A stretch of DNA of 64,000 nucleotides. It comes from Amycolatopsis thermophila (lineage in GTDB: Bacteria; Actinomycetota; Actinomycetes; Mycobacteriales; Pseudonocardiaceae). Every line of letters starts with the position of its first letter. The first letter of the stretch is position 1. Below are positions 34,560 to 42,439 of this stretch, one piece after another. The notes under the pieces were generated by a model that worked only from the letters and a program-made list of their open reading frames with translations, did not search any database and was not told where the DNA came from. The stretch lies in assembly GCF_030814215.1 (NCBI RefSeq), contig NZ_JAUSUT010000001.1, forward strand, positions 3,410,001-3,474,000. Direction: 5' to 3'. The translations under genes and the position numbers were made by a program.

Positions 34560-34820
34560 TCACTCCCGGTCATCCAGCAGCTCAGCGGGATGAACCCCGA
34601 GCGCCTCCGCCATCCGGAAGAGCGTGTCGAGCGTGATGTTGCGCGCCGGGCGGGGGGCGCCTTGCGCCAGTCGCGACCGTTCCAGCTCCGCGATCACCGA
34701 GCGGGAGACCCCGGCGCGGTCGGCGAGGTCGGCTTGGCTCAGGTCGCGGTCCCTGCGCAGTTTGCGCACGCGGATTGCCAGTGCGCGCAGGCGCGCGTCC
34801 AAGACGTCCTCGACAGCCAC
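34560..34820 (-). CDS. XRE-type helix-turn-helix regulator, small
   Basis: 86 residues: VRKLRRDRDLSQADLADRAGVSRSVIAELERSR is a canonical XRE HTH, followed by LDTLFRMAEALGVHPAELLDD, the usual second half of the fold. No effector domain. GTG 34820 is preceded by TAGGCT at eight bases (leaderless); starts further upstream would include the promoter. It is divergent from a small GntR gene with only 66 bp between, so the two probably share an operator region. Confidence 0.85.
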   Translation of the reverse strand: MAVEDVLDARLRALAIRVRKLRRDRDLSQADLADRAGVSRSVIAELERSRLAQGAPRPARNITLDTLFRMAEALGVHPAELLDDRE

Positions 34821-34886
34821 GGTCGCGCAGCCTACCAATGGTCGTTCCTGCCCTACTTTTTGTCGTTTCTATGCTACTGTGAAGGG

Positions 34887-35174
34887 GTGAGCAGAGAACT
34901 CGTCACCTCCGGTCCCGCCTACCTCTACGACCTCGTGGCCGACGACCTCACCCGGCGCATCGAGTCGGGCGAGCTCGCGCCCAACACGCCGCTCCCGGCC
35001 GAGCTGGCACTGGCGCGCCAATACGGCGTGTCGCTCGGGACGTGCCGCCACGCGACGAAGATCCTGCGGGACCGCGGGCTGGTGCGCACCGTCCCCTCGA
35101 AAGGCACGTTCGTCGCGGAACGGCCGCGGCGCATGCCGGTCTACTGCCTCGAGGCGTTCCGCTCTGTGGCGTGA
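34887..35174 (+). CDS. GntR-type winged-helix DNA-binding protein without effector domain
   Basis: 95 residues. YLYDLVADDLTRRIESGELAPNTPLPAELALARQYGVSLGTCRHATKILRDRGLVRTVPSKGTFVAE is a full GntR winged helix; almost nothing follows, so it has no ligand domain of FCD or UTRA type. Such stand-alone GntR heads occur often in actinobacteria and in integrative plasmids. GTG 34887 follows TACTGT (34875-34880) by six bases, again leaderless. Confidence 0.83.
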   Translation: MSRELVTSGPAYLYDLVADDLTRRIESGELAPNTPLPAELALARQYGVSLGTCRHATKILRDRGLVRTVPSKGTFVAERPRRMPVYCLEAFRSVA

Positions 35175-35197
35175 CCAGGCGCCGCCACCGCCCGGCC

Positions 35198-36247
35198 TCA
35201 CGCCACCTGGGCGCGCACCTTCCGCAACAGCTCCACGTCCACGTGAGCGGCCTCGGCCGCCAGCCAGTCGCCGATCACCTGCACGAACTGGTCCGGGGTC
35301 ATCGGCGGGGCCGGGACGTCGAAGTCCTCGTCGGTGGTGATCTCGCCGGTGCGGCTGGGGTACACGATCAGCGCGCCGCGCACCTCGGCTCCGGGCAGGA
35401 GTGCGCGGAAGGCGTCGAGGGCTTCCGGGAGCTGCGTCGCGCCGCCCAGGAAACGGCGGTCGTCGCGCCAGAGTTCGCCGTCCTCGTCGGCCGCGTAGTG
35501 CCCCGGCAGCCACGTCTTCGACTCGATCAGCACCAGGCGCCGGCCGGCGAGCACGGCGTGGTCGATGTCGGCGAACACCGAGCCCGGGAAGGCGAGGCCG
35601 TGGAAGATCCGCGCACACGGCAGGCGGGTCAGATACCGCTCCAGCAGCTCCGCCGTGAGCCGCTCGCCCCACTGGTCCGGCTCGCTCCCGGGCGCGCCGA
35701 ACACCACGGTGCCACCGAACTCGTCGTCGAACGCGCGCTCGGCCCGCGCCAACTCCAGATGCCGCCGCACCAACCAGATCGCCACGGCCGAGGCGAGAAC
35801 CAACCACACGGCCACGGCGAGCGCGCCCGCCATGACCGGCAGGACGACCAGCAACAACCACGCCAGCAACAAGGCCGCCGGCGCGTGCCCGGGCGCGTCA
35901 CCCGGCCGGGCACGTCCACGCGCCGCGTCCCACCACTCCAACGCGTCCGGGTCCAGCACGGGCAGTTCGGCGGTGAAGCTCGGGTCCTCGCCCAGGCGTC
36001 GCCCCGGCCGCCGGGCGCGCACCGGGCTCGCGGTCGCGGCCGCCCGGTTCAGCGCCCGGTCGTAGGCCGCGCGCTGCAACGGGTCGACCAGCACCTCGTA
36101 GGCCTGCCGCAGCGCCTGGAACTCGTCGGGCGAACCGCCCGCGTCGGGGTGCGCGGTCCGCGCCTTCTGGCGGTAGGCCGACTTGATCTCGGCCGTCGAG
36201 GCATGCCGGTCCACCCCGAGAAGGTCGTAGTAGCCCTCGCCGCGCAC
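35198..36247 (-). CDS. J-domain, transmembrane, NERD-like fusion protein
   Basis: 349 residues. N-terminal J domain with YYDLLGVDRHASTAEIKSAYR and HPD at 33-35, which should stimulate a DnaK-type Hsp70. A Pro/Arg linker leads to two adjoining membrane helices (about 120-160). The C-terminal part has LAFPGSVFADIDHAVLAGRR and LVLIESKTWLPGHY, the D...E-x-K core of NERD nuclease-related domains. The combination would anchor a chaperone co-factor and a nuclease-like domain to the membrane facing the cytoplasm. GTG 36247 is six bases after TAAAGT (leaderless). Confidence 0.8.
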   Translation of the reverse strand: MRGEGYYDLLGVDRHASTAEIKSAYRQKARTAHPDAGGSPDEFQALRQAYEVLVDPLQRAAYDRALNRAAATASPVRARRPGRRLGEDPSFTAELPVLDPDALEWWDAARGRARPGDAPGHAPAALLLAWLLLVVLPVMAGALAVAVWLVLASAVAIWLVRRHLELARAERAFDDEFGGTVVFGAPGSEPDQWGERLTAELLERYLTRLPCARIFHGLAFPGSVFADIDHAVLAGRRLVLIESKTWLPGHYAADEDGELWRDDRRFLGGATQLPEALDAFRALLPGAEVRGALIVYPSRTGEITTDEDFDVPAPPMTPDQFVQVIGDWLAAEAAHVDVELLRKVRAQVA

Positions 36248-36301
36248 GCGGTCACTTTATGTGGTCTCCGAAACCGGGACACATGTGGCTAGAGTCAGCC
36301 G

Positions 36302-36883
36302 GTGGTTCTCGACATGGCGGGCAGGCTGGGCATCCGCACCGGCCGGTTCGTCGCGCCCGCGGGGATCGCGTGCGTCCTCGCCGGTGCCGCCCTCTTCGTC
36401 CTCCCACCACACAGCACGCTGGCCGCGATGGCGCTCGGCCTGGCCGGTATCGCGGCGTTCGGACTGGGCAGCGCCCGCCGGGCCGGGGGCCGGTGGTGGG
36501 CGTTCGTCGCCGGCGTGATCAGCGCGGGTCTGCTGTTCGCGGCACTGTCCGTGGCCGGTCGCGGCCTCGCCCTGCGCGCCTTCGGCCACACCGAGACGTG
36601 CACCGTCACCGGCCGCACCATGATCGAAACCGGGGCGCGCTACCACCACTACGGCTTCGTGCACACCCTCGCCTGCGCCGGCGGCACCTTGACCATCCGC
36701 ACCGACCCGGGCGACCGGCACGAGGTCGGCACCGAGGTGCGGGTCCGCACGGCCCGCCTGCTCGAACCGGACTTCGCGTCCCGGCACCCGCTGCTCCTGG
36801 AAGTGCCGGCCGTGCTGGGCGCGATCGCGCTGACCGCGGGCACCACCGTGCTTGTGCGGCGCTCGGTCAGGTCAGCGAGCTAG
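36302..36883 (+). CDS. Unknown membrane protein with a soluble insert
   Basis: 193 residues. Three N-terminal hydrophobic helices (around 17-35, 40-56 and 67-90) are followed by a segment of about 70 residues with TETCTVTGRTMIETGARYHH and FVHTLACAGGTLTIRTDPGD, probably a small beta domain, and a C-terminal helix (about 160-182). Two cysteines in the insert may pair outside the cell. I recognise no family. GTG 36302 follows -10 TAGAGT (36290-36295) by six bases; divergent from the J-domain gene. Confidence 0.65.
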   Translation: MVLDMAGRLGIRTGRFVAPAGIACVLAGAALFVLPPHSTLAAMALGLAGIAAFGLGSARRAGGRWWAFVAGVISAGLLFAALSVAGRGLALRAFGHTETCTVTGRTMIETGARYHHYGFVHTLACAGGTLTIRTDPGDRHEVGTEVRVRTARLLEPDFASRHPLLLEVPAVLGAIALTAGTTVLVRRSVRSAS

Positions 36884-37259
36884 GGTCCGCGGGCACGTCG
36901 ACCGCGTGCCGCTGCAGGGCCTCCAACGGGACGATGTCCAGCGCCCGCTCGTGCGTCGACGCGAGGACCACCGGCGCGGCCACCCCCGCTTCGTACGCCT
37001 GGCGCCACCGCGCGGCGACCACGCACCACCGGTCGCCTGGCTGCAGCCCCGGGAAGCCGTACTCGGGGCGGGGCGTGGACAGGTCGTTGCCGACCCCGCG
37101 CTGGTAGTCGAGGAACTCCTTGGTCACCACGGTGCACACCGTGTGGCTGCCGAGGTCGTCGTCACCGGTGGTGCAGCACCCGTCCCGGTAGTAGCCGGTC
37201 ACCGGGTCGGTGCCGCAGGGCTCGAGTTCGCCGCCCAGAACATTGCGATCGGTTGTCAT
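36867..37259 (-). CDS. DUF2237 family protein
   Basis: 130 residues. NVLGGELEPCGTDPVTGYYRDGCC, GSHTVCTVVTKEFLDYQRGVGNDLSTP and PGDRWCVVAARWRQAYEAG are the conserved blocks of DUF2237, a widespread small cytosolic family of unknown function. Conserved cysteines could bind metal. ATG 37259 overlaps the stop of the decayed GNAT gene upstream (ATGA), a relic of a two-gene operon. Its 3' end overlaps the membrane protein gene by 17 bp. Confidence 0.87.
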   Translation of the reverse strand: MTTDRNVLGGELEPCGTDPVTGYYRDGCCTTGDDDLGSHTVCTVVTKEFLDYQRGVGNDLSTPRPEYGFPGLQPGDRWCVVAARWRQAYEAGVAAPVVLASTHERALDIVPLEALQRHAVDVPADPSSLT

Positions 37260-37583
37260 GGCAGTCCGTGCTGTCGTATCCAATCGTCCTTGGACAGAGC
37301 GTACTCGACGTCACCGTGTTCGGCGCCCGGAAGCGGATCGGGCCATTGCCCGAAGAACGTGCGCACGAACCGCAGACCGGCTGCCCCAGAACTCCCGTCG
37401 CAGCCGGTAGCCCAGTTCCACGTCGCCGTTGGCCAGCGGCCGGAACTCGAACCAGCCGGTGAACGCGCCGCTCGCCTTCTCGATCGCGGCGAAGAACCCC
37501 GTCCGCTCGACGACGTCACGGGAGGCCGCGGCGTCGCCCAGGTACCGCAGGATCAGCCGCTCGGTCTCCAGGTGGACGCGCAT
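37256..37583 (-). pseudogene. Broken GNAT (RimJ/RimL type) acetyltransferase gene
   Basis: Frame 1 from ATG 37583 reads MRVHLETERLILRYLGD, FFAAIEKASGAFTGWFEFRP and ELGYRLRREFWGS. It then continues in another frame as AGLRFVRTFFGQWPDPLPGA and EHGDVEYALSKDDWIRQHGL to stop 37256. A normal relative has about 170-180 residues; here the part after LILR and the whole acetyl-CoA loop are deleted as well as a frameshift. It should be inactive. Confidence 0.8.
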
Positions 37584-37613
37584 GCCCCGATCATGCCCAC
37601 GGAGCCCGCCGGA

Positions 37614-37656
37614 GCGGGAGGACGGGCTGTCCACACCGGACACCCCGTCCTCCCGC
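37614..37656 (-). terminator. Hairpin terminator after MHS transporter gene
   Basis: GCGGGAGGACGGG (37614-37626) is perfectly complementary to CCCGTCCTCCCGC (37644-37656), 8 bp beyond the transporter stop at 37664. Confidence 0.7.
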
Positions 37657-37663
37657 CGTGGTC

Positions 37664-39001
37664 CTAGGCGGTCGCGCCGCCCGCCGAGGTCACGGTCCGG
37701 TGGCCGCCGGCCGGGGCTTTGCGGCCCAGGTCGGGAGTCGGGACGCGGTAGTTGTCGCGGCCGGTGAGCACCGCGATCACGTTGAGCACGCACAGCCCGG
37801 CGGTGAAGAGGGCGACGCCGACCCAGTTCGCGCTCTTGTCGCCGGCGATCGCGGCGGCGATGGTCGGCGTGAAACCGGCGATCGCGAACCCGATCTGCGT
37901 GCCGATCGCCATGCCGGACAGCCGCACCCGCGCCGGGAACATCTCGCCGTAGAACGCCGGCCACACCGCGTTCGTCGCGCTGTAGACGACACCGAACATC
38001 AGGATGCCCGTCACGAACACCAGCACGTAGTTGCCCGCCGAGATCGAGCCCAGGTAGGCGAAGATCAGCACCGCGCAGCCCAGCGACCCGCCGATGAACA
38101 CCGGCTTGCGCCCGACCCGGTCCGCCAGCGCCGCCCACAGCGGGATCGCGGCCAGCGCGACGACGTTGGCGAGCACGCCGACCCACAGCATGGGGGAGCG
38201 GGCCAGCCCGGCCGAGTTGACGGCGTAGGACAACGCGTAGACGGTGAAGATCGTGCTCACCGCGGCGATCAGGGCCGCGACGACGACCCGCAGCACGTCG
38301 GCCCAGTGGTCCCGGAACAACACCGCCACCGGCAGCTTCGCCTGTTCCCGGCCGGCGACCTCGCGCTCGAACACCGGCGTCTCCTCGAGCTTGCGCCGGA
38401 TCACGAACGCGACGACGACGACCACCGCGCTGGCCCAGAACGGCAGCCGCCAGCCCCAGCTCTGCAGCGCGGCCGTCGGCATCGCGGCGACCGGCAGGAA
38501 CACCGCGGTCGCCAGGATCTGCCCGGCCTGCGTGCCGGAGAGCGTGTAGCTCGTGTAGTAGGCGCGGCGGTTCTCGGGCGCGTGCTCGAGCGACATCGAG
38601 TTGGCCCCGGCCTGCTCACCGGCCGCGGACAGGCCCTGCAGCAGCCGCAGGACCACGAGCAGCACCGGGGCGAGCACGCCGACCCGCCCGTAGGTCGGCA
38701 GGCAGCCGACGAGGAAGGTCGACGCGCCCATCAGCAGCACCGTGAGGACCAGGACCTTCTTGCGGCCGAAGCGGTCACCGACGTGCCCGAGGATGAACGC
38801 CCCCACCGGGCGGGCCAGGTAGCCGACGCCGAACGTGGCCAGCGCCAGCAGCGTGCCCGCGGTCGGGTCCGAGCTGGGGAAGAAGATCTTGCCGAAGACC
38901 AGTGCCGCGGCGGTGCCGTAGATGAAGAAGTCGTAGTACTCCAGCGCACTGCCTATCCACGCCGCCACCGCGGCCTTGCGGGGCTTGCCGTGCTCGACCA
39001 C
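37664..39001 (-). CDS. MHS-family MFS transporter, probable shikimate/quinate permease
   Basis: 445 residues, 12 predicted membrane helices. The metabolite:H+ symporter signatures are present: AAWIGSALEYYDFFIYGTAAAL at the start, GHVGDRFGRKKVLVLT between helices 2 and 3, GEQAGANSMSLEHAPENRRAYYTS and the second-half LADRVGRKPVFIGGS. It imports an organic acid with protons. The operator at 39050 and the adjacent dehydroshikimate dehydratase gene suggest shikimate, quinate or dehydroshikimate. GTG 39001 with AGGAG upstream. Confidence 0.87.
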   Translation of the reverse strand: MVEHGKPRKAAVAAWIGSALEYYDFFIYGTAAALVFGKIFFPSSDPTAGTLLALATFGVGYLARPVGAFILGHVGDRFGRKKVLVLTVLLMGASTFLVGCLPTYGRVGVLAPVLLVVLRLLQGLSAAGEQAGANSMSLEHAPENRRAYYTSYTLSGTQAGQILATAVFLPVAAMPTAALQSWGWRLPFWASAVVVVVAFVIRRKLEETPVFEREVAGREQAKLPVAVLFRDHWADVLRVVVAALIAAVSTIFTVYALSYAVNSAGLARSPMLWVGVLANVVALAAIPLWAALADRVGRKPVFIGGSLGCAVLIFAYLGSISAGNYVLVFVTGILMFGVVYSATNAVWPAFYGEMFPARVRLSGMAIGTQIGFAIAGFTPTIAAAIAGDKSANWVGVALFTAGLCVLNVIAVLTGRDNYRVPTPDLGRKAPAGGHRTVTSAGGATA

Positions 39002-39049
39002 GTCGATGCTCCTGTCGCGTCAGTGCTCCGTTGCGCGCGCGGTTAATGT

Positions 39050-39074
39050 ACCGTTTGGTTACGTACCAAATGGT
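39050..39074. promoter_or_regulatory. TetR-type operator in front of the MHS transporter
   Basis: ACCGTTTGGT (39050-39059), 5-bp spacer TACGT, ACCAAATGGT (39065-39074): 10-bp inverted arms with one mismatch. It lies between the TetR stop (39120) and the transporter start (39001), so the transporter has its own regulated promoter. Confidence 0.75.
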
Positions 39075-39119
39075 GAGTTAGCGTTCCGGGGGTTGTCAAG
39101 CCGGGGAAGGGCGAAACGG

Positions 39120-39758
39120 TCAGTGCGCGGTCAGGTAGTCGACCAGCAGGTCGCCGAGCATCGTGCGGTAGTGCTCGCGCCGGCCGGGGTCGAGCATGTC
39201 GCGTTCGAAGATCGCCTTGAACGTGTACCGGTTGGCCGTGCGGAACACGCAGAACGCGCTGATCATCATGTGCACGTCCAGTGCGTCGACGTCGTCGCGG
39301 AACACCCCGGCGGCGCGGCCGCGCTCGAGGATGCGGGTGAGTACGTCCAGCGCCGGGTTCGCGAGCCGGGACAGCACCTCGGAACGGCCGATGTGCTCGG
39401 CGTTGTGGATGTTCTCGATGCTGACCAGCCGGATGAAGTCCGGGTGCGACTCGTGGTGGTCGAAGGTCAGCTCGGCCAGCTGGCGCAGGGCCTGGACCGG
39501 GTCGAGGTGGTCGACGTCGAGCTCCTGCTCCCGCGCGCGGATGCCGGCGTAGGCGCGCTCCAGCACCGCGATGTAGAGGCCTTCCTTGCTGCCGAAGTAG
39601 TAGTAGAGCATCCGCTTGGTGGTGCGGGTCTTCGCGGCGATCTCGTTGACGCGCGCCCCGGCGTAGCCCTGGTCGGCGAACTCGCGGGTCGCCACGTCCA
39701 GGATCTCGGCGCGCGTCCGCTCGGCGTCGCGCAGTCGTTCGGCGCTTCCGGTCGGCAT
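39120..39758 (-). CDS. TetR family regulator of the quinate/shikimate-type module
   Basis: 212 residues. RAEILDVATREFADQGYAGARVNEIAAKTRTTKRMLYYYFGSKEGLYIAVLERAY is the TetR HTH. The C-terminal ligand domain (HHESHPDFIRLVSIENIHNAEHI...FVFRTANRYTF-like) resembles TetR proteins of the TetR_C_17 type found beside aromatic catabolic genes. ATG 39758. It sits between the transporter it probably represses and the divergent dehydratase gene. Confidence 0.87.
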   Translation of the reverse strand: MPTGSAERLRDAERTRAEILDVATREFADQGYAGARVNEIAAKTRTTKRMLYYYFGSKEGLYIAVLERAYAGIRAREQELDVDHLDPVQALRQLAELTFDHHESHPDFIRLVSIENIHNAEHIGRSEVLSRLANPALDVLTRILERGRAAGVFRDDVDALDVHMMISAFCVFRTANRYTFKAIFERDMLDPGRREHYRTMLGDLLVDYLTAH

Positions 39759-39823
39759 ATGCGCACCGTAGAACTCACCGACCGGTTCACCCGACACCGG
39801 CCCGTGCGAGAGGAGTCCCGGCC

Positions 39824-41608
39824 ATGAGGCGAGGAATCGCCACCGTGTGCCTGTCCGGCACGCTCGAGGACAAGCTGACCGCCGCGGCCGCCGCGGGGTT
39901 CGACGGCGTCGAGATCTTCGAGAACGACCTGATCGTCTCCACCTCGTCGCCCGCCGAGGTGCGGCGACGCTGTGACGACCTCGGCCTGTCGGTCGATCTG
40001 TACCAGCCGTTCCGGGACTTCGAAGCGGTCCCGCCGCCGGTGTTCGAGGCGAACCTGCGCCGCGCCGAGCGCAAGTTCGACGTGATGGAGCAGCTCGGCG
40101 CCGACACGGTGCTGGTGTGCTCGTCGGTGTCCCCGGACGCGGTCGATGACGACGATCTGGCGGCCGAACAGTTGCACGCACTCGGTGTGCGGGCCGCAGA
40201 GCGCGGGATGCGCGTCGCCTACGAGGCCCTGGCGTGGGGCCGGTTCGTCGACACCTACGACCACTCGTGGCGCATCGTCCGGCGCGCCGGCCACCCGGCG
40301 GTGGGCCTGTGCCTGGACAGCTTCCACGTCCTGTCGCGGGGGAGCGACCTCGCGCTGATCCGGACCATCCCCGGTGAGAAGATCTTCTTCCTGCAGCTCG
40401 CCGACGCGCCCCGGCTGCACATGGACGTCCTGCAGTGGAGCCGGCACCACCGGCTGTTCCCCGGGCAGGGCGCCTTCGACCTGACCGCGTTCGTCGGCCA
40501 CGTGCTGGCCACCGGTTACGGCGGGCCGTTGTCGCTGGAGGTGTTCAACGACGTCTTCCGCCAGGCCGACCCGGGCCGCGCCGCGGTGGATGCGATGCGC
40601 TCGCTGCTCGGGCTGGAGGAGTCGCTGGGCGAGCCGGCGATCGCGGCGCCCGAGCTGACCGGCCACGCGTTCACCGAGCTGGCCGTCGACGGCGAGACCG
40701 GGCCGCAGCTGGCCGCCGCGCTGACCGCGATGGGGTTCGCGCACACCGGACAGCACCGCTCCAAGCCGGTGCAGTTGTGGACCCAGGGCGCCGCTCGGGT
40801 GCTGCTCAACGAGACCGGCGGGCGGGCCGAGATCAGCGCGCTGGCCGTGGAGAGCGCGGACCCGGCACGCTCGGCGCAGCGGGCCGAGTCGTTCCACGCG
40901 CCGGTGCTGCCGCGGGAGCACCGCGCGGACGAGGCGGACCTGTCCGCGGTGGCGGCCCCGGACGGCACCGCCGTGTTCTTCTGCCGCGACGGCTGGCTGG
41001 CGGACTTCACGCCGACCGGCGCGCCGGCGACGAGCGCGGGCTTGGCCGGGACCGACCACGTGTCGCTGACCCAGCCGTTCGACAACTTCGACGAGGCCGC
41101 GTTGTTCTACCGGACGGTGCTCGGGTTGCACCCGGAGATGCCGACCGAGTTCGCCGCACCGTTCGGGCTGATCCGCAGCCGGGCGGTGACCAACCCGTCC
41201 AACACGGTGCGGATCGCGCTGAACGTGGCGCTGCTGCGGCGTGGTGACTGGGCGCCCGGTGTGCCTGACCCGCAGCACATCGCCTTCACCAGCGACGACG
41301 TGCTGGCCAGCGCGAAGGCGATGCACGCAGCCGGTGCGCCGCTGCTGGAGATCCCGGCCAACTACTACGACGACCTGGACGCCCGGCTCGCCCCGCCGCC
41401 GGATCTGCTGGCCGCGCTGCGCGAGTACTCGGTGCTCTACGACCGCGACGAGGACGGCGAGTTCCTGCACTTCTACACCGAGGTGCTGGGTTCGCGGGTG
41501 TTCTTCGAGGTGGTCCAGCGCATCGGCGGCTACCGCGGCTACGGCGCGGCGAACGCCCCGGTGCGAATGGCCGCCCACCGGCGGCTCCGCCTGTCGCGGC
41601 AGAGGTAG
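39824..41608 (+). CDS. qsuB: 3-dehydroshikimate dehydratase, QsuB-like two-domain enzyme
   Basis: 594 residues. The N-terminal half is a xylose-isomerase-like TIM barrel (MRRGIATVCLSGTLEDKLTA, FDGVEIFENDL, VAYEALAWGRFVDTYDHSW, VGLCLDSFHVLSRG, FLQLADAPRL) with the metal ligands of dehydroshikimate dehydratases. The C-terminal half is a vicinal-oxygen-chelate domain like 4-hydroxyphenylpyruvate dioxygenase (GTDHVSLTQPFDNFDEAALFYRTVLGL, PQHIAFTSDD, SRVFFEVVQR). This fusion is QsuB, which converts 3-dehydroshikimate to protocatechuate. ATG 39824 with GAGAGGAG upstream. Confidence 0.87.
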   Translation: MRRGIATVCLSGTLEDKLTAAAAAGFDGVEIFENDLIVSTSSPAEVRRRCDDLGLSVDLYQPFRDFEAVPPPVFEANLRRAERKFDVMEQLGADTVLVCSSVSPDAVDDDDLAAEQLHALGVRAAERGMRVAYEALAWGRFVDTYDHSWRIVRRAGHPAVGLCLDSFHVLSRGSDLALIRTIPGEKIFFLQLADAPRLHMDVLQWSRHHRLFPGQGAFDLTAFVGHVLATGYGGPLSLEVFNDVFRQADPGRAAVDAMRSLLGLEESLGEPAIAAPELTGHAFTELAVDGETGPQLAAALTAMGFAHTGQHRSKPVQLWTQGAARVLLNETGGRAEISALAVESADPARSAQRAESFHAPVLPREHRADEADLSAVAAPDGTAVFFCRDGWLADFTPTGAPATSAGLAGTDHVSLTQPFDNFDEAALFYRTVLGLHPEMPTEFAAPFGLIRSRAVTNPSNTVRIALNVALLRRGDWAPGVPDPQHIAFTSDDVLASAKAMHAAGAPLLEIPANYYDDLDARLAPPPDLLAALREYSVLYDRDEDGEFLHFYTEVLGSRVFFEVVQRIGGYRGYGAANAPVRMAAHRRLRLSRQR

Positions 41609-41678
41609 CGCGGCCGGGGCGTCATCGTGCCGGGGTGAGTTTTTCCGGAATCGGCGGTTGTGCCCTACCCTCGTTCCC

Positions 41679-42125
41679 GTGCCCGTCGACGTGAGCACCG
41701 ACATCGTCATCGCAGTGCCGCGGGACAAAGTCGCGGCCTATGCGGGTGATCCGTCGAACGCGCCCCGGTGGTACGTCAACATCCTGGACGTGGACTGGGA
41801 AACCCGGCCACCGCTGCGCGAGGGTTCCCGGATCGGTTTCGTGGCGCGTTTTCTCGGCCGGACCCTGCGGTACACCTACGAGGTGATCGAACTCGTGCCG
41901 GGGGAACGGCTCGTGATGCGCACCGCGCAGGGACCGTTCCCGATGGAAACCAGCTACACCTGGGAATCCCTGGACGCGTACAGCACCCGAATGGTCCTGC
42001 GCAACCGCGGTGAACCGCGCGGATTCGCGAATCTCGCGTCCCGCTTGCTGACCGCGGCGATGCGACGCGCGAACAGCAACGATCTGCGCCGGCTGAAGAA
42101 CCTGCTCGAAACGGGCCGCCACTAG
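41679..42125 (+). CDS. SRPBCC family (START-like) protein
   Basis: 148 residues: VDVSTDIVIAVPRDKVAAYAGDPSNAPRWYVNI, GSRIGFVARFLGRTLRYTYEVIEL, GERLVMRTAQGPFPMETSYTW, with a final amphipathic helix (RLLTAAMRRANSNDLRRLKNLL). This is the polyketide-cyclase/dehydrase-like SRPBCC fold that binds hydrophobic ligands; activity unknown. GTG 41679 is seven bases after -10 TACCCT (41666-41671), leaderless. The stop TAG overlaps the next GTG. Confidence 0.85.
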   Translation: MPVDVSTDIVIAVPRDKVAAYAGDPSNAPRWYVNILDVDWETRPPLREGSRIGFVARFLGRTLRYTYEVIELVPGERLVMRTAQGPFPMETSYTWESLDAYSTRMVLRNRGEPRGFANLASRLLTAAMRRANSNDLRRLKNLLETGRH

Positions 42126-42337
42126 TGCGTCGCCGTCCGGTTTCCTCGACCGCGCTCGCGTCCGTCGGGTACGACGCGACGCGCCGGGTTCTCGAGGTGG
42201 AATTCCGGCACCACGGCATTTACCGGTATCTGGGCGTGGAAAGCGCTATCCACCGCGCGCTGCTCGACGCGGACAGCAAAGGCCAGTACTTCCAGGAGCG
42301 CATCCGCGACCGCTACCCGTGCGAGCGCGTCGGCTGA
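42125..42337 (+). CDS. KTSC domain protein
   Basis: 70 residues: PVSSTALASVGYDATRRVLEVEFRHHGIYRYLGV, then SKGQYFQERIRDRYPCERV, the KTSC small-domain pattern (strand-rich, ends KGxYFNxxIRxxYP). Function unknown; in other proteins the domain follows RNA-related enzymes such as lysyl-tRNA synthetase. It is translationally coupled to the SRPBCC gene through TAGTG. Confidence 0.85.
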   Translation: MRRRPVSSTALASVGYDATRRVLEVEFRHHGIYRYLGVESAIHRALLDADSKGQYFQERIRDRYPCERVG

Positions 42338-42380
42338 AGGTTTCGCCGGCCGTTCGCCTGCGCGTTGCCTCCGTGCCCCG

Positions 42381-42392
42381 TTCGGTACCGAA
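42381..42392. promoter_or_regulatory. 12-bp palindrome upstream of PhoX-like gene
   Basis: TTCGGTACCGAA is a perfect palindrome in the 102-bp gap before the PhoX-like start. It may be an operator, but no second copy is seen. Confidence 0.3.
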
Positions 42393-42439
42393 TCGCCGGT
42401 TTGGCTTCGGACGCACGGTTCCCACCACAGGAGGTCGTC

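Noticed and set aside
34560..35174. Toxin-antitoxin system
   Set aside because: Both proteins are DNA-binding; neither resembles a toxin.
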